The notes below the pieces were generated by a model. It ran no database searches and was not told where the DNA came from. It saw only the letters and a list, made by a program, of their open reading frames with translations. From NCBI GenBank assembly GCA_003640385.1, contig RCAB01000057.1, positions 124,001 through 188,000 of the forward strand: a stretch of 64,000 nucleotides of DNA, read 5' to 3'. Each line of letters opens with the position of its first letter. Within the stretch, counting starts at the first letter, position 1. The DNA comes from Setaria digitata. Taxonomy: Eukaryota; Nematoda; Chromadorea; Rhabditida; Setariidae. Positions 52,101-63,300 of the stretch are shown here, one piece after another. A program made the position numbers and the translations under genes.

Positions 52101-55100
52101 GAATACCAGTTCCAGATTTTAAATGAAACTCTAAATTTTGGTGCTTATCATTTATCAGCTCAGAGTTTTACATTTCTCTATTTGGTTATTTTGTTCCAGG
52201 CATCTTCAAGTCGTTTAGATCCGTCGCTTGAGATTAATCGTAACCTGACAAATTGGGGACTCACATATAAAGCGGGCCAAGTAATGCGCCCACAAAGACG
52301 TACTTGGGAAAATCGAACATTTACGAAAAGTGAAATGGATCTATCGAATCAGTCTGAATTTATGTCTGGAGTTTCTTCACACTTGCAGGTTGTATACCAT
52401 CATGGTATTTAGAATATATGCATTTGGAGTCTTGTGCATCTGTCTAAACTGTAGTCCCATATTTTCCAATCTAAAAAATAAAGATGAAAAAGGTTCTAGA
52501 ATCAACTATCAAAGGCTTCTGAACATGTGGATGGTATCAAAATGCAAGAGTCCATGCCTCAACATCAGCGAGATTCTAATGTTCAACAGCTGGAGCAAAC
52601 TGATTTCGAGCCTTATATTAAAAAGCGTAACGATTTTTATTGCTTTCGGCAATCATTATGTTACGAACATTTTTATGCATAATTGCATGGAAGCCTCATT
52701 TAAAATATTTTGTCTAAAATTTATATTTTTTCTTCGTTTTCGTAGGCAATCACAATTAGATTTTGCACTAAAAATCAATTGTTATATTGAATCTGAACAA
52801 CTCCTTTAATTTTGTTATGTTCGAAAAGAAATACGTGGTTAAAATTTTTATATTATAGAGGAGGAAGATAAGACAGGTCATCAGCAAAGTCCACCGAAGG
52901 ATCCCATTTCATCGATAAATACCGATGCACCACCCCCACTAATGAACCGAAAACATTCATCAACACGTGCTTCACAATTCATTGTAGATGATGCAGCCGA
53001 TAAACCTGTTATCAGCGTGGTTAGATAGTTTCACTTCGAAATCTATTAATTTCATTATATAATTTCCCCTGAATTTCGCTTTTCAGAACTCATTGAAATT
53101 GCTTGCTGAAGTTCTTAATTTGTAGTTTTTGTAACATTCAGCCTTGCAACCACTTTTTCTAGCGTATTTTATAGACTCCCGAAATGGAAGCAAAACGTGA
53201 AGCATTATTAGCAAAGACGTTACGACGTCGTGAACAAATTGAGCAGAAAGTAGGAGAACTTGAAGCTAAAAATGCTGAACGAAGACAAGCTGAGCTGGAA
53301 AGGCAGGAAGCTGCTGAACAGCGGAAGCGTGAACGCGAATTGCAAAGGTTATTTATCAGTTTTTTTTATTAAGTTTGTATAATGATCATATACGGCTTTT
53401 TTTTTTCATTTATTCTTATATATCAGGCAGAGAATATTAGACGACTACAAACGTAAGAAGATGGAAAAGGAGTTCGAAAGTAATGAATTACCCAACGGTC
53501 GAGGGTGCAGCCAACCACCTGTAGTACCGCGACCGAAAAGCACGGTAATAATTTCAACTGTTTGACATTATTTAGAAAAAAAAGTTGTTTGGAATTGTAC
53601 CTTTCCGTCTTTTCACCAATTTGAATTTTTCTTTCAGAAAAGACGGTAGTAAGCTATAGGAAGAAGGCCAATAGGATATGAAGTGGGGAACTTTATAAAT
53701 AGGAAAATAAATTCTTTTTTTTTTTTTTTTAAGATGGAAGGAGCGAATTCACGAACGAAACGTTCAACTCGAGTACAAAGTAGCTTCGAAGAGAACAGTA
53801 TGCCATCATCAGCTCGTATTCCTGTACCAAGTACTGCTGAACCAAGTAATTACGAGCACTTCAATTTGATAATTTATTACTAGAATTTGCTTATTAAACT
53901 TCTCAGGTACTATTTTTGTCTCATTACATTGCAGCATTGAAGCTCTTTTCAAAATACGTTCATAAGTCGAATCGGTCAATGATCATAAATTCTTTGCAAT
54001 ATTCAGTATTTCCTGGGAGTGTTTGGGATAAACAGCGCGCTGAGGTAAGTTTTTTTCTGAGGTTTTGAGGTTGCAAATTGCTATAAATTTTACATATTCA
54101 CTGGATTTCCGATATGTGTTGGAAGTCATGTGCAGTTTTTTTGCCGACTGCCCATCCTTATTTAACTCCTAATAGCATTGTCTACTTCCAGTAACTTGGT
54201 TAACTACTGCTTTATGTATTTACTAAAATTAAGGTTGCTTAAGCCAATAGTAATTTTCAGGTGCTTGGCGAACTAGCAAAAAGTGACAGTAAGCATTTCT
54301 TATTGCTGTTTCGAGATCAGAAATGTCGCTATTTAGGTGCGTACAGTTGGGACCAGCAGTCCGACACTGCCCATCGTATACATGGAAGAGGTCCCAATAT
54401 ATGTCATGAGTCCATGATGCATCTTATGTTCAAGTTTGTTTTTTTCTTTTTGTAAATCAATTCAAAAAGATGTCGTAAGTCATCGTATCAGATCTTAGTC
54501 TTTGAGTTAAAAACATATATTTTCAACGTATATTTTTCTGCGCTGATAAAGAAACAATCGTTTTTTCATTCAAAAAGTTCACAATCAAAAAAAAACCGAA
54601 GAGGAAAATAGAAATAAGGAAGTGAACGTTTTACCATAGTCTGACTATTATTTGTTTGCCGCTAAAGATGCTGAATTAAATAATTTGAAGATAAAAGTAT
54701 GACTTGATACACTGTAAGTTTAATAAGAGTTGTTTTTGTTTCAATATGATAATAATGATTTAAATGAACGATTGTTTTTGTGGTTCGTAATAGTGATAAA
54801 ATTATTCCTGCTAGCATATTTTTGGAAATTAAATATCAATTGCAAAAGTTTTCATTACATTAGTATTTGAAATAATTAAATCATTCGTTATTTTGATTCC
54901 ATTTGTAATCATTGATTATCATTGGTATTATAATTCGTCTGTATTTACATAATTGATTTAATTATATGTTTATCCTTTTTTAAAGGTATGATTCCGGTGC
55001 GAAGAAATTTTCTCAAATACCAACAAAGCATCTTTCGGCAACAATTGATGGTTTTACATTGCAAGATCAGTATATGCAGGGTCCAAAAATTCCACACAGT

Positions 55101-55118
55101 AGCAGTATTAGCAGGTAG
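45001..55118 (+). CDS. ptrn-1: Patronin/CAMSAP microtubule minus-end-binding protein (27 exons)
   Basis: Exons: 45001-45054, 45378-45557, 45929-46030, 46299-46415, 46529-46614, 46997-47136, 47566-47676, 47848-47908, 48285-48427, 48533-48673, 48956-48995, 49429-49498, 49737-49885, 50143-50215, 50546-50647, 50764-50866, 51194-51471, 51801-52040, 52200-52388, 52500-52626, 52859-53019, 53175-53347, 53427-53544, 53734-53845, 53935-54044, 54261-54433, 54986-55118. This gives about 1,161 residues in frame. The N-terminal CAMSAP region and CH domain span about 30-330 (SASVKWLIGRVYG, AAHLAVMDSLMIAH, VDALLFWINKI, MSLADCQYNLMLIR). A conserved segment YIRSDSMPAASIRLALEEKR begins a coiled-coil stretch (about 430-550), a basic Arg/Gln/Glu coiled coil lies at about 890-975, and the CKK domain at about 1024-1155. 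The family caps and protects microtubule minus ends. The junction between exons 1 and 2 uses a poor acceptor. Exon 17 could start at 51181 in other models. The exon 4 and exon 18 donors are GC and GC-like. Confidence 0.9.
45078..45160. repeat. Interlocked inverted repeats (A-B-A'-B')
   Basis: Segment 45078-45102 is the exact reverse complement of 45117-45141 (25 bases), and segment 45102-45125 is the exact reverse complement of 45137-45160 (24 bases). The two hairpins share bases and cannot both form. The block lies in the first Patronin intron, 24 bases after exon 1. Such interlocked inversions are the expected product of a replication template switch, though a composite insertion is possible. 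Confidence 0.95.
45621..45717 (+). repeat. Short tandem duplications in Patronin intron 2
   Basis: ATTAATATTCAAACGAT occurs three times. Two copies sit in a longer shared unit, GTTAAATTAATATTCAAACG plus ATCCTTTAAA (from 45621 and from 45672); the third, near 45701-45717, is partial. The copies are identical over the shared bases, so the expansion is young. Confidence 0.85.
46139..46169 (+). repeat. Poly-T run of 31 bases in Patronin intron 3
   Basis: Uninterrupted T run inside the intron between 46031 and 46298. It may be the reverse poly-A end of an old retroposed fragment or simple slippage. Other long homopolymers in this gene are T20 at 48690-48709 and T23 at 48930-48952. Confidence 0.95.
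53935..55115 (+). other. CKK domain exons of Patronin
   Basis: Exons 53935-54044, 54261-54433 and 54986-55115 encode the CKK domain, the part that recognises microtubule minus ends. Family landmarks are KSNRSMIINSLQY near the start, KSDSKHFLLLFRDQKCRYLG, GRGPNICHESMMHLMFKYDS and KKFSQIPTKHLSATIDGFT. These match the order of CAMSAP landmarks (KSNR, SDxxxFLILFRD, GxGPKSI, Y-x6-F-x-x-IPxKxLSAxxD). The domain is complete, so a functional protein is likely. Confidence 0.92.
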
Positions 55119-55454
55119 CCTTTCGAATGGCACACGTTGCACTCCTATGCTGTTATTGAAATGAAAGGCATAATATTTATGATGACTCGATATAGCGCTT
55201 AACTAGGTGAAAGTTGCAATGTTGAAGTTCATTTATAAATGCTTATATTTATATCCATGTCTTCCCATCTGTTCCCTTCCTTCCGTTCAGTCATTCGTCG
55301 ACAAAACCATTGTTTTTTCATGCTTTTGGGTTCGTTCATTGACACGCATTCTTTTCGCTTAGAAAATTTATTCACTTAGTTTCGTTTTCTTCCTGTATAA
55401 TTTCTAATTTCAAAATTTATTTTGACTGTACAAAATATTTTTTTTTTTTCACAG

Positions 55455-55536
55455 AATTTCAAAAGCATTACTTAGGTTTGGACGTATGAAAAGAGCACTC
55501 TTTAATTGCTTCTTCCTTGTTACGTTTCTTTGTTAA
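55455..55536 (+). CDS. Candidate alternative last exon of Patronin
   Basis: TTTTTTTTTCACAG ending at 55454 is a strong acceptor. The final called exon can splice out at AG|GTAGCC (55114/55115), phase 2, instead of reading the stop at 55116. Joining in phase gives ISKALLRFGRMKRALFN and a short hydrophobic tail before TAA at 55534-55536. The extra tail is basic, which would suit microtubule contact, but that is inference. A further donor at 55475/55476 (CTTAG|GTTTGG) would make it a 21-base micro-exon joined to 57530. Confidence 0.4.
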
Positions 55537-57529
55537 ATTTTCGCTTTTTCATAGCTATGGTGAAGTTTTATTGGCTTCTACTATAGCATATTTTATTTGA
55601 CTCACTTGTTTTAATTTTTAATTAGTGTTTTTTTTTTACTGTTTATAAACAGAAAGGTGCTGAACAATAATGTTGATTAAATAGAGAAAAACAACCAAAT
55701 GGATTGGGAATATGGAATTATTAAAATATTTACGATGAAAAATTAGGTAAAATTATCACGCTTGCTTGCGTAATGGTTCTCTTTTTTCCTGTAGTATGAT
55801 CTTTGCAGATAAAGCATTTTAAACATAATTGTTAATTTTTGTTGGTTAGAAGTAAGAGGGGAGGGGAGTTAGAGGTAACTACTCATTGGTTGCGAATAAG
55901 ATCATGAAGGTCTTGGCTCTTTTTTATAGAGGATATCATCTCAAATTCCTATATATCAATCATTTTATGCCTTCTTAACTGACAGTGTTGGTCACCTGTA
56001 TCACATCAATTACTTCCTTAATACACTTTCTTTTCCTCTCCCGGACTTCGTTCTCTACTTTATTTTTTATTTTTTTTTTGAAGTTCGAAGTCAGTCATTG
56101 TGTATTTTATTTCGGATTCGTACCCCTTTATTTTTATTCTCTCCGACTTCGTTTGTCCTTCTTTCGCTTTCTAATTTTCAACCCAGTGCTAACATTTCCC
56201 ATTTTCATATATTTAATTATATAAATGTATATTATATGTGTGTATTTATTTATGTCTGCATATGTGAGTTGCTCTCCTCATTTCTTATTTTAGTTAATTG
56301 TTTCATTTCTTTCTTTCTTTTTTTTTTTTTTTTTTTGATTTTTTTACATAGATTGATTCAACCTTTCTTTTTTGGATTGTTAATTACTTAATTTTGTTTT
56401 TTATCTTGAAATATAAAGTATTTGACATTTTAAAAACTGAAAAACACACAACACTGTTTTCTTAAAAAATTGATAACACTGGTAAGTTTTTTGATTTACT
56501 GAGTACTATACTGTTTGGTCACGCAGATGGAAAATATGAGAATAAATTTCCTATATTTTTGGGACTAAGGCACACTGTGCAGAATTGTGAACAGTCCTAA
56601 ACATTTCGAATTTCATTCAGCTCCTTTTGCTCACTAATGATTGACAGTGAGAATATGCTTTTTGTCGCTTTTTCCAATATTTTATTCATATTTCTTCGAC
56701 ACTGAATAAAAACAATAAACAATAATCGTAGGTAAGCCCGCCAGATAAGGAAGCACGAAATATAGGGAGCAGTTGTGGTAATAATTACAATAGTAAAGAC
56801 AGGAAGAGCTATAATTATAATAAAGCTATTATAGTAATTTGCAGCATAAAAGTGCGAGATACTTCGGGTGAGGAGTGTTTTGCTTCTGCTACTGTTGCTG
56901 TTGTTGCTAGACTTAATGTATTTCCTTTCATTCTTTCTGTTTATTTGTTTGTTCATTTTGACAAAAATATACGCAAACGAAACATTTGGCAGCTCCTTTT
57001 TCTACATTTATCTCGGCAAAACAATAGTGCTAGAAAAAGTAAAAGCCCGAAATATTTACTTATCCATTAAATTAGATGTCGTACTTTTTCGCTTCCTTTC
57101 ACTTTGCATACCGCCGTACCTGTAATAGTTGTACCATTTGAATAATTCCTTACAGTTCAATCAGTTTCAAAATTAAATTTTCAGCTTTCCAGTTATCCGA
57201 ATTTATTCTCCAGCTGTCCAATTCCACTCCATCTAGTTCTCCTCATTTTCCATCCATGTGGATGTGAAACGCTATTCAGATGTGTTAAGAGTTAGAGCAT
57301 ACTGTGATAGACATGAGACGATAACGTACTGATTTAGTTTATTAGGAATTTTATTAACAGTTCAACTAATTTTCGTCCACTTTTCCCAATTCTGTCAGCG
57401 TCAAAGTACTATTGTTCAGTCGACTTGAGCAGAATTTGATTGTTAGTTTACTAGTTTTTTTTTTCCTTTTTTTTAAATTTATTGTTAAAAGAATTTTATC
57501 AAATTTAATTCCATTACTTTTTCTTTCAG
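55537..57529. other. 3' region or long terminal intron of Patronin
   Basis: T-rich on the plus strand (notably 55,985-56,400), giving several Phe/Leu/Ser frames that I regard as noise. No domain is recognisable. If the 57530 exon is used this is intron sequence; otherwise it is 3' untranslated and intergenic DNA. Confidence 0.5.
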
Positions 57530-57568
57530 CTTCATGGATGGAAGTAGCAGCTCATCGTATCGTTAAAT
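57530..57568 (+). CDS. Second candidate alternative last exon of Patronin
   Basis: TTTTTCTTTCAG ending at 57529 is a strong acceptor. With phase 2 input from the CKK exon (donor at 55115) or from the micro-exon ending at 55475, it reads FMDGSSSSSYR followed by TAA at 57566-57568. AATAAA at 57860-57865 could serve as its poly-A signal. The match of phase at both joins and the Ser-rich soluble tail favour a real exon; expressed-sequence support is lacking here. Confidence 0.4.
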
Positions 57569-58868
57569 CAGACTTCACAGAAACGGAAAAATGCTTATAT
57601 TTCAAAATTACCCATCCCTTTTATAAATTTTGTCTTGAAGCAATACTTTTTCTTGCCACTTTTTGTACCATAATTGATAATATAAATGACATTATCTCAT
57701 AGATAACTTGACCACCTTTTACTTAATAATATATCTTGATAATGTATTCTGACTAACTTTAGCATTATATGAATAATCCTCTTAATGTCATCCATATTAT
57801 ATTCTGATATTTCAGGCTATCATGGTTTAAATAACTTGAAAATTAGCAAAAGATTTCAGAATAAAAGATAGCTTGAAGCATAACTATCGGGAAGCTGATT
57901 ACATCATAATATTTTGAAATGTTAACAGAGGGATTCTGGTTAGGTATTGGATCTTTGAAGTAAAAAATCTCCTTAGTAGTGCCTCTGATGCTCCTTCATT
58001 AACACCTCAAATAAATGCATTGAGAACTAAATCCTTCTAGTAATGCCTCAGGCTAGTTTATATACACTGAATTCTTTTATTAATACATTAAGCTTTTTTC
58101 TCTTTGGCTGTTATAATTATTAAATTTTTCAATGGGAAAAGAGAGAGAGAAAGGGAAATATAAAAAGATGATGAATAGTCGAAAAAAAAATGAATTGGAA
58201 GTTTTCCTTCCTTTTATGATAATTTATTTTAAAAATGGCTTATCGAATCAGGCATGATTATTTCATAGTAAACAACTTTTTATAATTTTTTCCCCTTTTC
58301 TTCAAAAAAAAAAAAAATAAATCTTTATTTCTTTTATGAATTTAACTGGATAACTAGAATTATCATTTTCTTCTGGGTGCACTCTCTTTACCACTTGTAC
58401 TTTTCTGGTAAAATTCGGAATGAACTTCAGTTCCCCCACCAAAATATAGTCAATACGTTAAGTAAATTCATTAAAATAAGTTGAAGAAGACTAGAAAAAT
58501 AAAAATAAACTCTTTAAGCAACAAAAAAAAGTAATTACTTTTAAGGAGATAATGGAAAGTGGAAAACGTCATTTTTGCAAAACACAAATGAAAATGACTT
58601 TTTGTTTTAAGAAACAAATTAACAAAATTCTGTTCAGATTCATTGCAATTGTCTATTATTTTAATAAATAAAAAAATAAGAAATTCTACAGATATAAGTA
58701 ATGCTGTCTTCTTTCTTCACAATATTTTTTCCATGCTTCAATTTTTGTTTTTCTTACTTCAAAATAGCAAAGATTAAATTGAATCATTCAGGATAAAAAG
58801 GGACTTAAATCGACAAGCAACTCACTTTTCGGTGACTTTTCCGATATAGTTTTATGGATGACGAAATT
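57569..58868. other. Intergenic region between convergent genes
   Basis: Between the Patronin 3' end (plus strand) and the small minus-strand gene. Apart from the possible poly-A signal at 57860-57865 I see nothing in it. Confidence 0.5.
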
Positions 58869-58897
58869 TTACGTTTGGTTCAAAAAAATTTCTTGAG
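58869..58897 (-). CDS. Possible last exon of the two-repeat protein gene
   Basis: Preceded on the minus strand by AAAAGAAAATCAG, it takes the single carried base from exon 2, reads AQEIFLNQT, and ends at TAA (58871-58869). The total would then be about 86 residues. Other phase-compatible openings exist in the 600-base gap, so this is only the neatest option I could find. Confidence 0.25.
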
Positions 58898-59464
58898 CTG
58901 ATTTTCTTTTTCTCTTTTGCAAAAAAAAAGTGTTAATAAGCGTGAGAAAAGAAAGCGAAAAAGTCAAAGCAATTTCCTATTACAGTAAATTAAACCATTT
59001 TTTCAATTTTGGCTAAAATATTGACAGAAAATTATTAATTATCAATTACTAATTTCACATAGTAAATTAGCAGAAATATACGAAGCTTTGAAATCGATTT
59101 TAATGGTATTTAAAAATTCACTTTTTGCCAAAAACAAAAAGAATAGAAAAGTTCGTTCTATAGGCTAGGAAATTTGAAATTTACCCTACTTTCATCACTC
59201 AACATGACATCTTTTATTAATAAGAATTAAGATTTATTGTTTTTCAGTCCATTACTGATTATTATTATAACCGCACTTTACTCCTAACATTGTATTTTTA
59301 ATTATGTGAATAATAGTACTAACTAATAAGTAGAAAACAAGATGAAAATTGATTTCGATAATAAGCATAAGTCGGGGGGAAATTGCTACTGCATATTTTC
59401 AAAAACTAGGTACTAAGATATCAAAAATTAATCTCATAGAGGGGAAAAAAGAGTTATACATTAC

Positions 59465-60311
59465 CTGGTGTTTTTCGATCTAGTAAAACTTCACGTGCTT
59501 TTTCATTAAAGCCACGATGTGGTGCTGTTGTATGACCATCCTTTTTCAAATTTTTATCTGGAATATTCTGAAATAAAAAGAAAATTATCAACCTAAATAT
59601 CTAATTGATTGGAAATATCATCGTAAAGTTTATCTAAGGTATACAATTATGTTTAATGGATAGAGAAAATACAAGAAAATGAGCCAGCAGCAGAATTAGC
59701 GAGTGCAATAAACAGTTAAAAATTTTTCCTATTTTGATATTTTTAGGTTTGGGAAGCCAAAAACTCTCTCGATCATTAAGGAGAAAGGTTAAAAATAAAT
59801 ATACTTTACACCCAAAAAAATGAGCTAGTCGGTCGGTTAATCTTAATAGAAATGACAAATAAAAGGACAAGTCGAACTGTCTGGAAAAAAAAGTAAGTCC
59901 TAGCTGATTTCCCTACTGGGAGGAATAATTCGTAATAACTAATTCGATCTTTCAATCATTTTCTCCATTGTTTTGGAAACATCTAAATAGGGGAACATAA
60001 AATATATATTATTTTCTACAACTTTTAAGTACTACTTTTCTGAATATATCACTTACTGCTAGTAATATGGGAAATAGAGGTCGAAATTTCAGGAGTAAGC
60101 CCTAGCTAGTTTTGTTGAAGTTCAAGTTTAAAAAAGAAGCAAAGCAAAAGTTGAACATTTATCCGAAAGCAATGTATCTCACGGGTAGTTTATCGGACGT
60201 AACAGACTGTGATTCAAACAAGATTCCGCGGACTTTCTGACTGAATCCACGATGTGAACATCCATCCTTCGGCTGTTGCAATGTATCGTCACTCGACTTC
60301 GTTTCCGTCAT
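59465..60311 (-). CDS. Small two-repeat protein, KDG...HRGF motif, family not recognised
   Basis: Exon 1 runs from ATG at 60311 to 60183 (43 codons, phase 0, donor GTGAGA). Exon 2 is 59567-59465 (acceptor CTTTTTATTTCAG, donor GTAATG). Exon 1 contains KDGCSHRGFSQKVRGILFE; exon 2 contains KDGHTTAPHRGFNEKAREVL. Shared positions are KDG, HRGF, then K, R and L with the same spacing, so the exons encode two copies of one motif of about 25 residues. The protein is hydrophilic with no signal peptide or membrane segment; a cytoplasmic or nuclear place is inferred. TTTTTTAAG ending 8 bases before the ATG could be a trans-splice acceptor. Exon 2 ends in phase 1, so at least one more exon is needed. A 29-base exon at 58897-58869 (AQEIFLNQT then stop) fits the phase but is weak. 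Confidence 0.72.
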
Positions 60312-63300
60312 CTTTCACGCTTAAAAAACACTAACTATTGAGAATTAAACAAAAAAAAAAAAGATAATGAACCGATGAAATTATCACTAATATCAGTTTA
60401 GTTAGACATGAATAGTACTTGCTTGATACGTATAATATTTAAATAAAAGAATAATACTCAATAAGTATACACGAAATGTGATAACTTTGGTAACCTTTTT
60501 GTACGGTAACAATTAATTGCATTCATGCGAAAAAATGGAAGGGAGAAGCAAAGGGAAAAGTTGCAAGATTTAAAGGTAATGTCACTCAGGCAAGTGTCAT
60601 CAGTAGTAGTAAAAGCGGTAAATAAAGTTGCTTCCGTGATCAATACTAAACAGCGAATGTAACTTCTGACGAACAAATGACAGATGAGGCGTATGGTGAA
60701 TTTGAAAGGAAAGTCAGATGTTCATGGATTTTCATTCACTCATTCACCTGTCGACATCTTACCGTCGCAACTTCTGTGCTGCTCGTCCGCCGAAAAGTTG
60801 ACTTGCTTTTTAGCTAATTTGTCTGTTTTTTTTTTTCAACAATCTTCTCTAATTCATCGCCACTTGTTATAGATGTTTTCGACTTATCTTGTTGACAATA
60901 TTTTTATTTAATTTTTTTGGAAGCAAAGTTCAAAATTTTAAATGACTAAAAATTTTAAAAGATTATTTATCGATTATTAAGTGCTTTTCATATAGATGCT
61001 GACAAGTTGACTGATAAATATAGCCTGTTTCTTAGTTTTCTTAGATGAATTCATGCATGAATATCGTAATATGGCATGGAAAAGATCGCCTGAAACGCTA
61101 ACAGTGTAGTAAAAATTTCAAAGAAAATGTAAGAATTAAAATTTTAAATTTGCTGGAATGCTGATTTTGGAAAAGTTATTAAAAACTGTTAGAAGTTTGA
61201 CGAAAAAGAAAAGGAAATTAAAGCAATAGAAGATAAAAATGAAATATTGGCTTTCTTAAAAAAAAAAAGAAAAGAAAAGAAAAAAACGGAAAAGGAAAAA
61301 TTGATTGGGTTTATTGGTAAGTTTTCTAGAAAATAGAAAAGATTTAGTGCTCAAAATGGATAAATGCATTTATTGAAAGGTTTTAAAGGTTTTAGTATTG
61401 GAGCATAATGACCATTTATACAATTACACACATTGACCAATTTGCTTTTTAAATTTAAATCAATGAAACATGGAAGAAAAGTAAATGAAAAATATATTTT
61501 GATCGACGAAAAGAAGAAAAAGGGGAAGTTAAAAAAGAAAGAGGAAAAAGAAACTAAAGTGATAAGTATCCTGCAAAAATGATTGCATATATTGGTTTCC
61601 AGAAGAGATTTTTTTTCAAATCAACAGATTTGCATAGCTTTCATCAACTCAGAGGAGAAAACATTTTATTTATCAAATGATTAAGATTTTTCCCTAAAAC
61701 CAATCAAATTTTGATATAATATCTTTATCATTAACAAAAATTCTGCTTAACATTATAAACACATTAATTAAAAATAGAACTTGAAAAAGCTCATGAATTT
61801 GCAATTATAAATTCCATCCCTTTGAAATGGTAATATTTAATGGGTCTTACACATTCAATTTCTGGAAAAAAAATATATGAAAGTGTAATATAATGTAAAA
61901 TATATACCGTGTGTTTATTTTACATGTACTTTTTTATCTCTATTTTTAATGTATATATATATATATATATATAAAACTAAAGATTAAAAATATTTAAATA
62001 CATATATTTTTCTAAATAAATATAAAAATACTCCATATATTTTTATTTAAACATATCTGATATATCTATACATATTCCATATTCTATAGTTTCAAATAAA
62101 AATGTATGCTATACCTTTTTTATGGCTACTGATTATGAATACGTAAAATGTACCTACTTCATAAACATACTCGAATAAGATTTATATTTGTAGTTAAAGG
62201 GAGAAAAGTGCAGCAAATTTAATCAGAAATGTTCTAAATTAAATTTGTTATAAAAACCAAACAATTTTGCAGAATTTTCCGGATATTGTGTCATTGAAGA
62301 GCGAAGAACAACAATCAAAAGTTTGAAATTTGTAGAATCAAACTTTGGCCGATACTAAAAACTCATCCAAAAGAATAACTGAAAATAATTAACAAAATGA
62401 TGCTAAAGATCCAAAAAGGAGGAAATAAAGATAGTGAAGAGTTAAATTTTTCTAAAAACCAAAGATAGTAAATTATTGAGACTATTATTCTGTTGTGTTT
62501 TTCGTTTCTTATTTAATTTGTTTAACTTTAGGAGAGCATGCTTGTGTTTGTTTTAGGTCATTTCATTTTATCTAATCCAATATATAATTCACATAAAGTT
62601 TCAATATGAAATGGAACAATGAGGTATAAGTTGTGACATTATTGGCGAAGGCAAGACTTGAGAATCTGAAGTCTTTTACATTTCACAAATCTGTTTAAAA
62701 AAAATTTCGAAATTTGCTTGCCGAAGCTTTGTAACAAATCAATTTAATTCGCAGCCTAATGAATTAAAATATCTTCAAATTAGTTTGGAGAAAACGCCAA
62801 AATAAAGTATTGGATAAATTCTAGTATGTTGTTTAGCAAATTTTATAAGTTGTGTACCAGAACAATTCATTTACTTGCCAGTCAACCTATAATACTAATG
62901 AAAGAAAAGAATTTTCAAAAAATTTTCTGAACCAAATTTCCCACTAATTTCATGGTGTGGTTTTTTTTTCGAATAGTCTATCCTGAAATTGGATAATTTT
63001 TTTCCCTATGCCTATCTTTTCCTTAACCATAAACATAGAAGCTATCGTTTCTCAAAAGTATCCAATTCTGATCTTTTTTCTCAAAATCTTTTTCATTTTA
63101 TATTTCCATTATTTAGTTTTTGGAAACTAAAACGGGAAATGAAAGTAGGAAATGATATAAATTAAAAAGCAGGAAATTTTAGACAATGAAACAAACTGAG
63201 TGGAAAATGAATTAAATAGAAATAGGAATAAGTGGAAATGAAACTGAAAATGGAAATGGAAACGGAGTGGATGTGATATTGTATTATTTTGGATCCAATA

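Noticed and set aside
56868..57125. Leu/Phe-rich plus-strand frames resembling membrane segments
   Set aside because: They follow from T-rich DNA; several overlapping frames give the same hydrophobic look and none has splice or family support.
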